Counted from the stretch's first letter, positions 21,980 through 34,262 are shown. The stretch: 64,000 nt of DNA from Mimachlamys varia (GCA_947623455.1 OX392527.1:53488401-53552400); one strand, 5' to 3'. Notes: generated from the letters alone by a model not told the origin. Program-made: numbers and translations.

Positions 21980-22847
21980 AAATAGCAGCAGGGATAAAAA
22001 GGAGCTCCGATATGCTGTTGAACGCTTCCGGCAAACGCAACAACACGAAGAAGTTGCACAAGAGAAAGAGTTCAAGCGCAGGCGCGATACCCGGGTAAAA
22101 CGAAAAATTGCAATAAAGAAGGATAGAAAATTGGTGCACTACAAAAGGATATATGTTTTATCATTCCTGGCTTTTATAAGCGGTACTATTATGACATTCG
22201 GGAGTGTAGTCAAGGGATTAGGTGAAGGGTCCGTTCTCTGGACGTATAGATCCATCTTTATAATTACCGGGCCGATTACTGTAGGACTTGGTGCATTATT
22301 GTTGCTTGTGGCTACAGGCTTTGTGTACGAACGACAGACCAAGATTAAAAAACGAATGAACATGCGTGTATTTGACCTGGGGAGCAGTTTCAACTCAAAT
22401 ATTTCCAATGGAGGAAAGCGAGGTTCTTGCCAAATAGACAGCTCTTCAAAACCACTGCTTTCACGTGAAACATCTTCTTCTGGTTCAAGCACAACAGACA
22501 CTTCTGGAAATTCATCAAACCGTGTGAAATGTAGTGAAAACAGATCCAGAATTGGAAGACAGATTTCAGAAGGATCGGAAATGGACGTTTTCTTAGATTC
22601 AAGTGTTTCATCTGGAGAATCGACCGGGATGTCATTCTCTGCAAAATGGGCGGCTTTGGCAAAAAGTCCCGAACAAGGAAATAAAAATCAAGGAGATAGT
22701 TTCACTTTTACATCAGAATGTGGGTTAGTACCGGAAGTTGTAGTTCCACCAACGGAACACTGTGTTCTTACAGATGAGACTCCTCAATCTAACGACATAT
22801 ATAGTAAAAATATCCTAATTCAGATTGGTAGACAAACAAGTATCTAA
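21980..22847 (+). CDS. TMEM200-like two-pass membrane protein, terminal coding exon
   Basis: After a TTTCAG acceptor one frame runs for 289 codons to TAA. It starts with a basic, helical stretch (KKELRYAVERFRQ... then EFKRRRDTRVKRKIAIKK), followed by two hydrophobic segments. Numbered with the proposed 17-nt first exon (294 aa in all), these are residues 64-83 (YVLSFLAFISGTIMTFG...) and 97-122 (SIFIITGPITVGLGALLLLV...). The basic stretch, the first membrane segment with spaced Gly/Met, the 'GPxxxGxG' motif opening the second, and an 'YERxxK' just after it match the layout of animal TMEM200 proteins, whose function is poorly known. The remaining 165 residues are Ser/Thr/Gly-rich and probably disordered and cytoplasmic. 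Homology is by motif recognition only. Confidence 0.65.
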
Positions 22848-24916
22848 CTTACATCATGTTTCATCTGACAATAGGGGAGGACAAACCCCATAAAATGATT
22901 ATATAATTATCAATTTGGATAAATGATTCTGGAAATGCCGTTATACAAACGAGAAGGGATTAACGCGTTGGTATTTGACAGGCTTATCGGGAAGTAATAC
23001 AGCTTCATTAAGTTTGCATTATACAATACCTTTCTCAAGACTGATATTCCAGCTTTTGAGCAGGTTTGCTGGTTGAAATGGTAAACAGCAGACTTGTTTT
23101 CAATCATTTATATGTGGAATGACTCCATGAAACCCCATGTTCATTTACCTTTTGTGTTTATACATCGATACATGATACCAGGTAGGTAACTAGTATACAT
23201 ATATTGATACTTTGTCAAGGCATCACTGAATCATATTACCGTCTGCTAGTCTGTGACGTAGTAGCACAAAGAATGGCGTCAATATTTTTCATTAGAAAGA
23301 TGATGATCATTATACAAATGTAAATTTTGAAGGTCTCAGCGTATCGTTGATATATCTATCAAATGAATGTTAACTTCTAGTCTCCAATTATATATTTGAT
23401 CAGAATTATATTTTTTCGACTTCAAATTGGTGTCAATTCATATGGTTTGAAGAACAGACTCCAATGGTAATAACCGTGCGAGCTTCTCACATATAATGGT
23501 ATGCGTTATCAAATAAAACGAACTCTCAGACGCATTTGAAGCAGCAAAAACGCAATGGCGAATCCCATATTTTGGAGAGACTTCCTGCAAGAGAAAATTT
23601 AACTCGATAGCTTAAGCTGTTTTTTTTAAAGAGAACTGTTTTGTCTGATTTCGTTTAACGGTGGTTTATTACATGTTACACTGATTTAAATCAGAAACTT
23701 TTTGATAATTTCCGGTAAACATTGGAAATAAATAATCATGGCAACACGGTCAGTTTCAGTAAACGTTTATGTTTAATGCATTTTGTCTGAAAAATTACCC
23801 TACCTTATTTTCACACAAATATTTACAACTTTATTACAAAGGCTTTGATCGAAATCCAAAGGAAGGGATTTAGAAAGAGGGAGCTTTGATTTTTTTTTCA
23901 TGGGTATCGTGCAACTGGTCAATGAAGCTTGACATCAATTAAATTAAAATCAGAATATAGAAATGCACGGTAAAAGTCAAGTCAGTTGATGTGGTAATTC
24001 TAGCCAAATGAACATTTCATACTGATTATTTACATTTTGTTTTCAAGTGTGGTCACTGGTGGTCAATACATTCATTGGACCTTTATTGGCCGGTATATAC
24101 CACTCACCTCCTTTCGACTAGAGGTCAAGGGTAGCCCATTTTGACACCTATTGGCTAAGAGTGGTACTAACAACAAACGCAAACAGTTTTTAGTTTGTAA
24201 TTATCATACTGCTGTTAAGTAAAAGCTTTGTTAGCTGAAACAGATTATGGCTCATTTTTGACATTAAAAAAGAGAAGGCCAATGAAACAATATAAAATGA
24301 AAATAAAAAATATGAAAAGGACCATTAACGGGCAACTATATTTGACATTGGTATGTTTCAAAAAGCCAGAGGTCACGAGATTTATATGCGGGTCGACGAA
24401 TCACAATTTAACACTTGTCTTTTTACAAACATTTACTGAATATATACATAGATACAATATGCCATACATATCTTAACAGATGAAACATGTAAAGCCTTAC
24501 CTAAGATAGAAAACACTACCTGTAAAGGTAACACTACCTGTAAAGGTAACACTACCTATATTGGTAGTTTGTCTCTATTCGGACACGCACATAAAGATGA
24601 TGTAATACATAAAATTGCATTGAGGTCCAAGTGACCGGGAAATGAAAGAAAACATGAAAAATCACAAAAAGACCGAGTCTTGAGGCATTGCGCCGTTAAA
24701 ATATTCTTCAGAATCTTATCTTACGATTTCAACATTTTTGTTCATAGATATTTATGATATTGTGATATGCATGTACCCTTTTGACATCTTTATCATCGTA
24801 CATTAATAATAATTTAAACAATACCATACATCATACTTAACGGAAAGAACGTCTAAGGTCTCTCCCCACGAGTGCTTTATTTTCAAAGGAAGGTGAACTA
24901 CGATAAAATTATATGA
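22848..24916. other. 3' flank and intergenic DNA
   Basis: An AATAAA at 23512-23517 could serve the TMEM200-like transcript, which would give a 3' UTR of about 0.7 kb. At 24507-24560 there are three short tandem copies of 'taacactacctgtaaagg', the last degenerate. No other gene was recognised. Confidence 0.35.
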
Positions 24917-25607
24917 TTGTGTGCTATATTGGAACATACTTTGCAGAAACCACAACAAAAGCAAAGATTAGATATAGTAAGAGTGACTGAATTCCTGGTT
25001 GAAAATATATCTTTAAGCTGGAAGGAAAGATTTTCAAACAGACTATTGGCATCCATATGGAAACAAACGGTGTCCCACTCTTGGTTGACTTGTTCTTGTT
25101 TTCTTGTTGAGACTACATTTCTCGAGGAGCTAATCAGGACATTAACAAACCCTTGTCAAATCTTTTGATTTCACTTCCAGGTATATCGACGATATTTTGT
25201 TAAAAAATAACAAGAGGTTTGCTGACCAAGTCGATCGTATGTATATCCTTAACTTTACATAAATGACACACCACACAGTATCACATTCTACATCACAGCT
25301 GCTTACCTCAATCTTTACTTGAACTGTGACTAATATGGATAACTTATTATTTCAGCTTGATAGTACCACCCCTGCTGCTCCAACCTATGGTGATTACATG
25401 TCGCAGTCAACTCGTTACACGTGCACTTGGGTTTGCTCTAAATATCGAAATTTTAGTGATATATGTCGGCCTCTGACGAACAAACTTACGGCATTCCAGA
25501 TTCAAGATATGCAGGTTGATGCAGGCTATAAGAACAAGTTCATTGGTCGCCATCTTGGTCTCATGGAGAAAATATTATGTATCCTTGTGCGATATAAAGC
25601 TGGATAA
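24917..25607 (+). pseudogene. Decayed reverse-transcriptase gene fragment
   Basis: Several frames together preserve a reverse-transcriptase palm. GIHMETNGVPLLVDLFLF (from 25048) matches the 'GIPMGTNCAPLLADLFLF' block of a retroelement RT class common in cnidarian, lancelet and mollusc genomes; YIDDIL (25182-25199) is the catalytic box; 'PAAPTYGDYMSQSTRY' (from about 25370) matches the block downstream of the palm. The blocks lie in different frames with an internal TGA, so at least two frameshifts and a stop inactivate it. The retroelement class (for instance Penelope-like) could not be settled. No ends or target duplication were identified. Confidence 0.75.
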
Positions 25608-28404
25608 CTTTTAATATGCTCGTTATTTTGTTTTTGTTTTTATTGAGAATGATGCTTTTGTTCTCACTTCGAGGACGTGACATTTACTTCGAAGTGAGCT
25701 ATATTTACAGACAGTTAAGACAACTGGCTAAAACGTGTTTTTATATGGCAGAGATTTGAATTTAAGAGCAAGAGTTTAAATTTATGATAATTATAGAATG
25801 TCTGCAATAAAAATTGAATTATTTTTGTCACTGATTAAGGCAAATAGCCATTGATCCAAGATAAATCCTTTGATATTTAACATACCTTTCAGGGTCAATT
25901 TCTCAGATTATATGACCTATATCAGGATAAGAATAAAATAAAAATACCTTTGATTTGAAAAGAAAATATTTTGGACTTGCGATAGTTTATCCCTTATACC
26001 ATCAGCTATTGATCGCTGAACTGAAAAATCTGGGCTATCCGCTACTTAAATAATTCAGTCCAATGTATGATTACAAGAGATTAATGTGTAGCGGCCAGTG
26101 TTTGTTGGTTTGACAAGTATTTATCAACAGTGAGCCATACCTAACTCGGATAAAACAGTCCAGGGCCATGTTCTCAATATACATGTCAATAACCATATAA
26201 GGATAGTTTAGCTTATTTAGATTTTATTGATCTAGGCCTAGCTAAACACATGAATATATTTCCAATATAGCATAAAAATAATCCAGTTAGAACGGAATTT
26301 GCTTCGGACCCTAGTCAAATATTATTTTCTATCAATTTTTTAACGGTTTATGTTAGTTTTCAAAAGTGTTTTTCTTCGTTAAATATTTTCACAATGGAAC
26401 TATTATTTAAGACTTTACTATATATGATATTATCTATTGCTATTACTATCTTCATACATACTTGTTGGACAGCGTGATGTTTTGATGCGGAAAACTTCAT
26501 CAGAGATGTGTCTCTAGCATTTGTCTGTGATTATATTTGAAGGGAATATTACCAGTTATGTAATATGTATGTTAGGTGGGATCAACATATGGCCCCCTCT
26601 TCGATTTCTTTTATTTTTTTCGCCATACATAAATACATAATATAAATAAAGATACACAAATATATAAAGTATATAACAGCGTAATTGCTTTGTCAATATT
26701 ATAACTGGAAGTCGTATTGGACTTCCACGGATAACACCAGGGCGAGTAAAAGGGATATCCTAACAAAATGACAGATAACTGTCGCAGGCGAATGTAATTT
26801 TGAAAATGAATTATGACAGTGCATAGTGTAACGTCGGTGTACCCAAATTGATACCGTACCCAAATTCATAACCCATTTTCAAAAAGCGTTCTAAAATCCT
26901 TGTTGATAAAATACATGATATTCCACGTTTACAACATCCCCTGTCAACCTCTGCCGTTGATGTTGATTTAACATCGTTTTTCTTTATACAACGGCTTATT
27001 TATTCTACAAGAAGACTTTGAAAGGGGCTAAATCTCTCCGAGAAACATGTATCCCGAAAAATACTATCGTGCGACAGCTATTGTTCTCATTCGTTTTAGT
27101 TGTCATATGTTTACTCAAAAAACTAAAACAATCATCATTAACGTGGAAAACCTGTTTGTATTATTCCGCTAGCTCAAATACTACAGCGAGTGTGCATCGG
27201 CGGCTGCATCGCCATCTTAACTTGTTTACGTCGCTCTGCGCATGTCACAGCTGTGTCTAACAGGTGTCTGTTAGAAAATCCGGATTTGTTATCTCTAACA
27301 GATGTATCGCCATACATTGTTTGCCAGTAAATGCCGGCTTTCATTTAAGCTGACTAATTATTTTTAACAAATAAATAAAATAAATATTTGTACAAATAAA
27401 AAAAGAAATATTTGTACAAATAAAAAAAAGAAATATTTCTACAAATGAAAAAAAAAGAAATATTTCTACAAATAAAATCAATACTAGACAAGAGCTTATT
27501 TTGGAAACTGAACATGCCACCCAATGCTGAAAGAATGTAGTTAATTTTATGACAATTTACACATTTTGCTTGTTTTTATATTATGGTCCAAAGTAATTCA
27601 CAGTACATTTTGTCATTATTACAGTTGATAGATAAAGATATTAAACTACATGTATTGTAAATGGAACCTAACATTTGATATTTTTACTGTGCAGAAAAAT
27701 GTTTTCAATTACCAAATCTGAAACAAGTCTGCCCCCCCCCCCCACCCCCCATTTAGCTTGAAAAGTCAGTGTTATGGCTTACAGTGTACTTGTAAGCTTC
27801 GGAATCATCATAATTATTATCATAATGAATAATTTAGTATTCAATTATGAATTTGATAATGTAGTTGTTTGGAAATTCAATTCATATGCAAAAATAACTG
27901 ATGACTTGTATTATCATAATGACCATGCATGCACATTGCTCAGTGCTTCAGGACCAGTTAATTAAAACCATTATAAGAGCATATTCTTTTTTAACCAAAT
28001 TCTCTGAAGCAGTTAATATGTTAATAGTATATTAAGTTTTTCCCAAATTATGAAGAAATGTGCATGCAAAATCAATCATAAGGCTAAAGACTTAAATGCA
28101 AAAATAAAATGTTTTATTGAACACATACAATTTTCAAATACAAGACATGAAGCTTTAACCAGACATAAAATGTCATACAAGAAATCTGTTCCAAGGCCAA
28201 CCAGTCAGGGTGATAACAGCTGAAGAAGAGGTCTGTCTGTACCTATCAAGTCATGTCAACTTGTCAAGGGATGATTCTGTCACTGCAAAGAAAAAAACTT
28301 GTTCTAATTTATTTTATCTTTCCAAATATTTTTCATATTTACTAAAATACATCTTCAAATACTCACACTCCTACATTTACTTTCACAATATGATATTATA
28401 GCAA
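25608..28404. other. Intergenic DNA with low-complexity tracts
   Basis: No supported gene. At 27380-27478 a run of about four units of 28-32 bp (core AAATATTTGTACAAAT followed by an A-rich spacer) forms a small minisatellite. A C-tract with one interruption lies at 27732-27750. The 80-aa frame at 27018-27260 has no recognisable domain. Confidence 0.4.
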
Positions 28405-28406
28405 TA

Positions 28407-28837
28407 CAGTGCATTCCTCTTTATATCATGTTGCATTTGTCAGACAAAAACATGAGATTAACAGGTATGTGACATTAAGAGAAACATGTTTTTCCACTAA
28501 ATCTAGTGCATTTCCAATCTTCATAACTAAAAGTAAGCTATTCAATGTACATATAAAGATGTTTCACTCTACAGATAACATTATTTCATTAAAAAAGTTT
28601 TTTATTTTGATGATTTTAATTTTTTTATGCAATACATGTACTTTGAATAAGTTGTATCTCAAATCAATTGAAATTGTATAATTTTCTGGATATTTTATAA
28701 AATTGGTAAACACAAGGAATTCACCTCAAAATACATGATATTGACAAAATAAAATTGTATAGATTGTATATAAAGGGTTAGTGTTTCAGAGAAACATGAT
28801 ATAAAAAGGAATGTGATATATTAAGAGGAATCCACTG
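28407..28837. mobile_element. MITE with TA target duplication (431 bp)
   Basis: The element begins CAGTGCATTCCTCTTTATAT and ends AAGAGGAATCCACTG; the ends are inverted repeats with one mismatch over the outer 15 bp. It is flanked by TA on both sides (28405-28406, 28838-28839), as for Tc1/mariner-type elements. The interior is A+T-rich and non-coding. A 5'-truncated relative lies at 525-923. A short CAT/ATC microsatellite follows at about 28849-28873. Confidence 0.8.
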
Positions 28838-29058
28838 TAATACAATCATCATAATCATCATCATCATCATCTGATCTCATAAATTAATTCTTCACAATCC
28901 TTAAGGGATTGGAGAAGCTTATGTTTTAAAAGTTACACTTGATAATGATACTTTTTACCAAGTAAAACTATAATAAAATTTAATTTAATTAAACCCTTAA
29001 ATCTATACACAATATATTATAATTATGATACTATTGGAAGTTAAACATATTAATTTGA

Positions 29059-31170
29059 TTGCATGGCTTATGTTACCCTATTGAATCTATAGTTTTAGAT
29101 GTAGTTCTTAATGATAAAATGTTGGCAGTCACTGGCAGGTACAGCTCTCCCTCGGCCAAACATGATGTTTTCAATAGATTATTTGTAAAATGTCCTGACA
29201 AGATCACAACAAAGTTTGACAAAATCACGATAATTGGATATTTAACTACAACATGGTTGATCCACAGAAGTGTAAACTTTTTCAGGACATGTGTGACATC
29301 TTCTTTTAAATCTGACTTAATCCGAAACATGTTTTACAAAGATTGGTGAGCCATCTCCTGTAGATGTTAGACTCTCAAACCAACCACAATATACATGTAC
29401 AATACCTGTACAATGCTCTTAATTTGGACTGTGGAATCTCAGATTGCCACAATATGGTTGATATACTTGTGAAGGGCAAATCCTCATATGTACCTGATGA
29501 AAAGCTGAAATACAGAAGCTTTAAGGATTTTAACGAAAATGATTTAATGTATATGTTGATCGTATTCCTTTTTCAGTGTCGTATGTTTTTGATGACCCAG
29601 ACGACGTTTAGGTTACAGATGGTCACGACCCTATAAAGGAACGTCCCAACAAAACCAATAAGCATGCATTCATGAATTGTGACCTACGCAGAGCTGTCTA
29701 TAAAAAGCACATGCTTAGGAAACAATGCCTGAAATGTAGATCATCTCGAAATTGGGAGATATACAGATTACAAAGAAAATTGTTATCAAACCCAAAAGAC
29801 ATTCTCTTAAAGTGTACTTTCATTGGGGAAGGGCCTAATTCTAAGGACTTTTGACCAACCATAAAACCATATTTATCGGGAAAAGGTAGCAAAGATGACC
29901 CAACAGTTATTTTGAATGAAAAAAAAAAACAAATCATATCTGACCAAAAAGAAATCTGTAGGATTTTTAATGACTACTTCATTAATGTTGCAAATGAAAT
30001 AGGCTCTGAAGATAGCAGTGACTTTAATTCTCATACTAGCATTTTAAAAATTCTAGAACAGACCCTGTTATTGTTGATAACCATTTTAGTTTTAATCCCG
30101 TAGACTCGCAATATGTTTCAAAGCTGATCACAAAGCTCCAGAGTAAGAAGGTTACAGGTGATGATGGCATATCAGCAAAGATTTTGAAATCATATGCTGA
30201 CACTATTGCTCAGCCTCATAAATTTCGGTTTTGAACATCATACTTTTCCTCAAAATATTAAACATGCACAAGTTCTACCATTTTTAAGAAAAAAAAAAGA
30301 TCCGCTGCTCAAATAGAACTATAGACCTGTAAGCATCTTACCAACTAGATCTAAGCTCTAAGCGGCTTTCCGTAGGGGTTTAGGCCACTCTCCTTAGGCT
30401 AGTCGAGGACTGGGAATTAACTTCAGACCAACACAAGTGTGTTGCCGCTATACTCATTGACTGCCTTCCCTATGAACTTGCCTAACTAAAAGCTTATGTT
30501 CTATCGGGGGGGGGGGGGGGGGGGGGGGGGGCTGTCAAGCTCCTTGACAGTAGTTACCTGAGGAATCGCAAACAGCAGATCAGTATTAGTCCATATACTA
30601 GTGCCTTGAGTGATTTCCTTAAAGGGGCCACTCTTGTTCAGCATATTCATGAATTACAGTGTACTGTCCTATAGTATGACACTTTGTAGCAAATACAAGA
30701 AAGGTGTCTTAGATTTGACGCTAGTGACCATGAGTCTCCAGTAGAAGCTATCCTGGCAAATACAAATTCCAGACTTTTACATGTAAATCGAATACATCTG
30801 ATTGTTAAGGGGGCTTTTAAAATCCTTAACAAGGATGCTCCATATGTGGGATGGACCTATGTGCAGCTGCCCAGTCTGTAAGAAATGATTAGTGTTTTAT
30901 TATACTTTTAGTGCTCTAGTCTCTTACAACCTTAACTTATGCCTGCTGTCTTATGTCGTTGTATGTTTTAACTTACAACTGCTGCATGTCTATGATTTTT
31001 TGTTTTAATACTCACAATGTTGTTATGGCATGTTCTTATTTATGTTACATGGCTGTTATCTATATATTTATTACTTGCTTTTACTCTGTCGAAATACAGG
31101 CTCTTCTGAGCTTATGTTGTACTGTTCTCAATATTTGACGCAATATAAAGCTTCTGTATCTGTATGTCTG
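29059..31170 (+). pseudogene. Decayed, 5'-truncated LINE retrotransposon (ORF2 remnants)
   Basis: Fragments in all three frames line up in the order of a LINE ORF2: endonuclease C-terminal part (29059-29350), the linker (29400-29640 with 'CGISDCHNMV', then 'NCDLRRAVYKKHML' from 29672), a pre-RT segment ('DQKEICRIFNDYFINVANEI', 29941-30000), RT beginning ('KKVTGDDGISAKILKS', 30146-30195), 'VAAILIDCLPYELA' (about 30440), GPLLFSIF (about 30625) and the post-RT block ('SPVEAIL' to 'AFKIL', 30733-30825). The FADD catalytic box is missing, apparently deleted, and stops and frameshifts are frequent. The 3' end is 'aagcttctgtatctgtatg', a short CTGTAT-type tail. The sub-family (CR1/L2/jockey group) is uncertain. 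Confidence 0.8.
30506..30531. repeat. Homopolymeric G tract (26 nt)
   Basis: Twenty-six consecutive G interrupt the LINE remnant exactly where the RT reading breaks between 'LKAYVLS' and 'LLDSSYLRNRKQQ'. It may be a real expansion or an assembly artefact. The true length is uncertain. Confidence 0.7.
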
Positions 31171-31365
31171 GAATAAATCATTGCTTAGATGGCTTCTGAT
31201 CATTCACCTAAGTAAGGGGGAAATATATTTATACTGTAGCGTATATGATATATTTATTTTTGTATCATGGGTAAACCTTCAATGAATTGTTAGTTCGACA
31301 ACAATCGTCTTTTTGGGCAATAATCGTTTGAAGGGTTGCAGTTTCAGAACCAACATCCTCGATAA

Positions 31366-31680
31366 CCAGGGGTTGCGATCACTTACGCTCTCTTCACCCC
31401 CGGAATATGTCATGGAAAAACTGAAGGCACCGTTAGAGCCGACTTGTTGATGAGACAAAAACACTGGTTCGACCCTTTGCTGTTTGTCAAAAGACTATCG
31501 TGGTCACATAACGGTAAAATTTGACTTGCTTTGAAATCGGCTGCGGCTCCTTTGTAATCTTTAAAGGACAGGCATGCAGCCTAGAGATTGATAAGATTTT
31601 TTTATTTACCTGAGCGTGCCTTCTGTTTTGCCATGACATATTCCAGGGGTGTAGAGAGCGTAGCTGATCGTAACCCCTGG
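31366..31680. mobile_element. Foldback MITE, 63-bp terminal inverted repeats
   Basis: Positions 31366-31428 and 31618-31680 are inverted copies (both start CCAGGGGTT and share TACGCTCTCT and GGAATATGTCATGG) with about ten differences. A clean target duplication is not seen; TA lies close outside both ends. There is no coding capacity. Confidence 0.75.
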
Positions 31681-32006
31681 ATATACAGTAGAGGATGCAA
31701 AACCATATGCTCATTCGGATTTTCATTGGTGTTTTTGATGTGATAAGGTTTGAAAGTATGCCTTCTCCTCACCTAACACCGAAAATTGTCATATTCCAGA
31801 CAACTTAGAGCTTTATAACAGGATAAGGTTTAGCGATATTATTTTAGTTATATATTACAAGTGAGATTTTTATTCAGGAATCGTTATGGAGATAGTATTG
31901 GAACATATTGGCGGTAAGTAAGGTGTCAAATGAAACCAGTGACAATAAATGTAGGTTTGACTGTGACACAGGACATTATACAGAGGTTAGGTTAACACGT
32001 ATTTAC

Positions 32007-32308
32007 CACAGGGGCTAGGCACGAACCTATGTCAGAATGAAATTGTTGTCAGATAAATATTTTACCTCTCTCAAATATTACCCCTCCTACTACTATATAT
32101 CTATGACAGGGGAAAGAACTAGCCTGAACGAGAAAATTGACCTATTTTCACTCTAAGGTCATTTTTGTTACTGAATAAAGTAATTTTTCACATGCATGCC
32201 TCATTTTAAAGGTGATACATAGAAGTGGGAGGGATTAAAGGTGAGAGAGGTAAAATTAGTATCTGACAATCATTTTATAATGACATAGGTCCGTGCCTGG
32301 CCCCTGTG
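32007..32308. mobile_element. hAT-like foldback MITE (302 bp)
   Basis: The ends are inverted repeats starting CACAGGGGCTAGGCACGAACC (left) and CACAGGGGCCAGGCACGGACC (right, read inverted). Similarity continues for about 90 bp, including CCTATGTCA, TGTCAGATA and TTTTACCTCTCTCA. Flanking octamers GTATTTAC and GTGTTTAC are an 8-bp duplication with one change, the size produced by hAT transposases. Confidence 0.8.
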
Positions 32309-32530
32309 GTGTTTACGTTGTTGGGGTAAACCGGTGTGACGTTTTACACATCGTCATGATATTCTTCATTGAGGTAGAGACTTAGCGGGAAATGCCATTG
32401 TTATAATAACTAACTGACAACTTGAAGCGTAGAATAAGCTCGTAAAGTCGACAACAGACTTTCTGTTTAAAGTCTGGTTATGCTGGATGATAGTCCTCGA
32501 GTATGCACAATGATCAGGATAAACAATAAA

Positions 32531-32576
32531 ATGACGTCGCGGTTTAGCGCCAATTTAGAAAATGGCGGAAATACTA
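32531..32576 (+). CDS. Candidate first exon of an unrecognised small gene
   Basis: An ATG (MTSRFSANLENGGNT) ends at an A|GTGAGT donor. In-frame upstream ATGs exist at 32510 and 32480. Spliced to 32654 the split codon reads AAT and the frame continues for 44 more codons. No domain is recognised. It rests on splice consensus and phase only. Confidence 0.3.
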
Positions 32577-32653
32577 GTGAGTACTATGATTCTATACTCC
32601 AGACATTTTTCTTTCATCGGTTTATTGATGATGTATCTATATATTGTTTTCAG

Positions 32654-32789
32654 ATGGACGAGTCATTAAACATATGGAGTGTGTTTGGGGAGGAAATGAA
32701 GTTGATGTCTGTGGAAAGGAGCAAACATTTGGCTTGCATGTAGGAGGTTTGTGCAATAAAAAATATCCATATTTACAACAAATAGAAAG
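32654..32789 (+). CDS. Candidate second exon of an unrecognised small gene
   Basis: Preceded by a T-rich tract and TTTTCAG and followed by AAAG|GTAATT, this 136-nt exon reads GRVIKHMECVWGGNEVDVCG and onward to 'HVGGLCNKKYPYLQQIE' in the frame set by exon 32531-32576. The Gly/Cys-rich, stop-free composition looks protein-like, but I do not recognise a family. A further coding-looking stretch (MDEITDSDSTPYINQMAIV from 32970, good Kozak context) lies downstream in a frame that does not join cleanly, so the locus may be longer, mis-modelled or a pseudogene. Confidence 0.35.
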
Positions 32790-33637
32790 GTAATTTTTGA
32801 TGTGATACAATTCAAGGATCACCTGGTGCCACTTAGGAATCGAAGATGAGTCCATATAAACTGGCGGGAACAGAATGCAAAACGATCTTTACATGTTAAG
32901 TTGCAAGTAGGTCGTCAATTTCATTTGTGTAATCTCTTCCGAACGGACATCAGCCGGAGGGCTTCACAATGGACGAAATCACGGACAGTGACAGCACGCC
33001 GTACATCAATCAGATGGCCATCGTGTCCGAATGTAGCACCTGAGGCGGTCATCAACCAGGTGCTAATTAATCATGTACAGGTAAAAATGCAGATATGTCA
33101 GCTCCGAGTGTGTTATTCTCACCTCGGCGCTGTTTTACGATCCACGTAATATCGGTATGTATAGACTACAATACTATACTTTATAAACGTGTCGTCTTGA
33201 TGAGCACATGCCATAGTTACAGAGTAATCGCCCTTGATAAACCTTCACACCAAATGTGTTACGAAGTTATCAACATCAGCATACTCCGAGGTGCGCTGTC
33301 AAGGAGAACATATTCCGTTTAACTTTTCTGTTATTACACCAAATACAGAAACAAGGTGACAGACAGAATATTGCTATGAGCAATACTATATATTTATTGA
33401 TTTGAGAAGGAATGCATGAATGTGAAAATATCGAGTTTTTTATGAATAATTACTTCTCGAAATAACCAATTTAAGCTTAGCTAAAACTGTATTATGCAGT
33501 TGAGATTTAAATTTACATTTGTTTACTTAATTATCTAACTAATTATGCATGACACATGTTAATTGGAGCTTAATGCTCAATATTTCACTAATTTGATATA
33601 TACTATTTTCCAGAGTAATATCGTGCGAGATACCTAC

Positions 33638-33823
33638 CACAGGGACCTACGAATTTGTTACAGCTAGTATTGGACCTAAATTAAAGTGTTTAGAGCAATT
33701 TTACGGCGTTTTGGGGCGTTTATATCGAAAATTGATCTAGTTATTCCCCAAATAGTGTATAATTGCTCTAAACAGTTTTTATTTAGATCAAAACTAGCTG
33801 TAACGAATTCTCAGGTCCCTGTG
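33638..33823. mobile_element. hAT-like foldback MITE (186 bp)
   Basis: The termini CACAGGGACCTACGAAT and, inverted, CACAGGGACCTGAGAAT begin arms that pair over about 65 bp (sharing GTTACAGCTAGT and GTTTAGAGCAATT). Flanking octamers ATACCTAC and ATACTTAC form an 8-bp duplication with one change. The CACAGGG end is shared with 32007-32308, although the bodies differ. Confidence 0.85.
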
Positions 33824-34030
33824 ATACTTACAACGCCATCAAGGGATTTTGCTTTGTTTTCTACAAATTATTGCGGGGTCCGTGTCCTTTAGATCTGTAT
33901 TTGTCTTGGTTTGACGTCATGTTTTCTACAAACTATAGATCTGTTTAATAAATGACGATTGTTACTTTTCTAAGATATGTAAATCAATTTTAATGAGTCA
34001 AAATGTAAAAATAAGAAATAATTTGTCTTT

Positions 34031-34146
34031 TTTGTTGTTTACTGGTGTATAACCTGATTTTTTTATACAGATATTTCAACCTAACGCGCTGTGCGTCATT
34101 TAAAATATCGGTATAAAAAATCAGTTTACACACAGTAAACAACAAA
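34031..34146. repeat. Imperfect long inverted repeat (116 bp)
   Basis: The left arm (TTTGTTGTTTACTG...ATACAGATATTT) and right arm (AAATATCGGTATAAAAAATCAG...CAGTAAACAACAAA) pair over about 50 bp with a short central loop containing 'acgcgctgtgcg'. No target duplication is evident. It could be a MITE core or a transcribed hairpin. Confidence 0.7.
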
Positions 34147-34184
34147 ATAGAAAAAGTATTTCTTAAACATTCCATGTGTATAAC

Positions 34185-34262
34185 GACTTCGAGGATCGAA
34201 CCCCGGTCGCAAGTTTGGAGAGCCTCTGTATTAAACACTCGACCAAACCGTTGCTCTTCAAA
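34185..34262 (-). mobile_element. tRNA-derived SINE or tRNA-related sequence, minus strand
   Basis: On the minus strand GGTTTGGTCGAGTG (A-box-like, 34236-34249) is followed by GACCGGGGTTCGATCC (B box, about 34192-34207). The spacing fits a tRNA head, but flanking stems do not close into a full cloverleaf by eye. It is probably a SINE head; a degenerate tRNA is the alternative. Confidence 0.5.
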
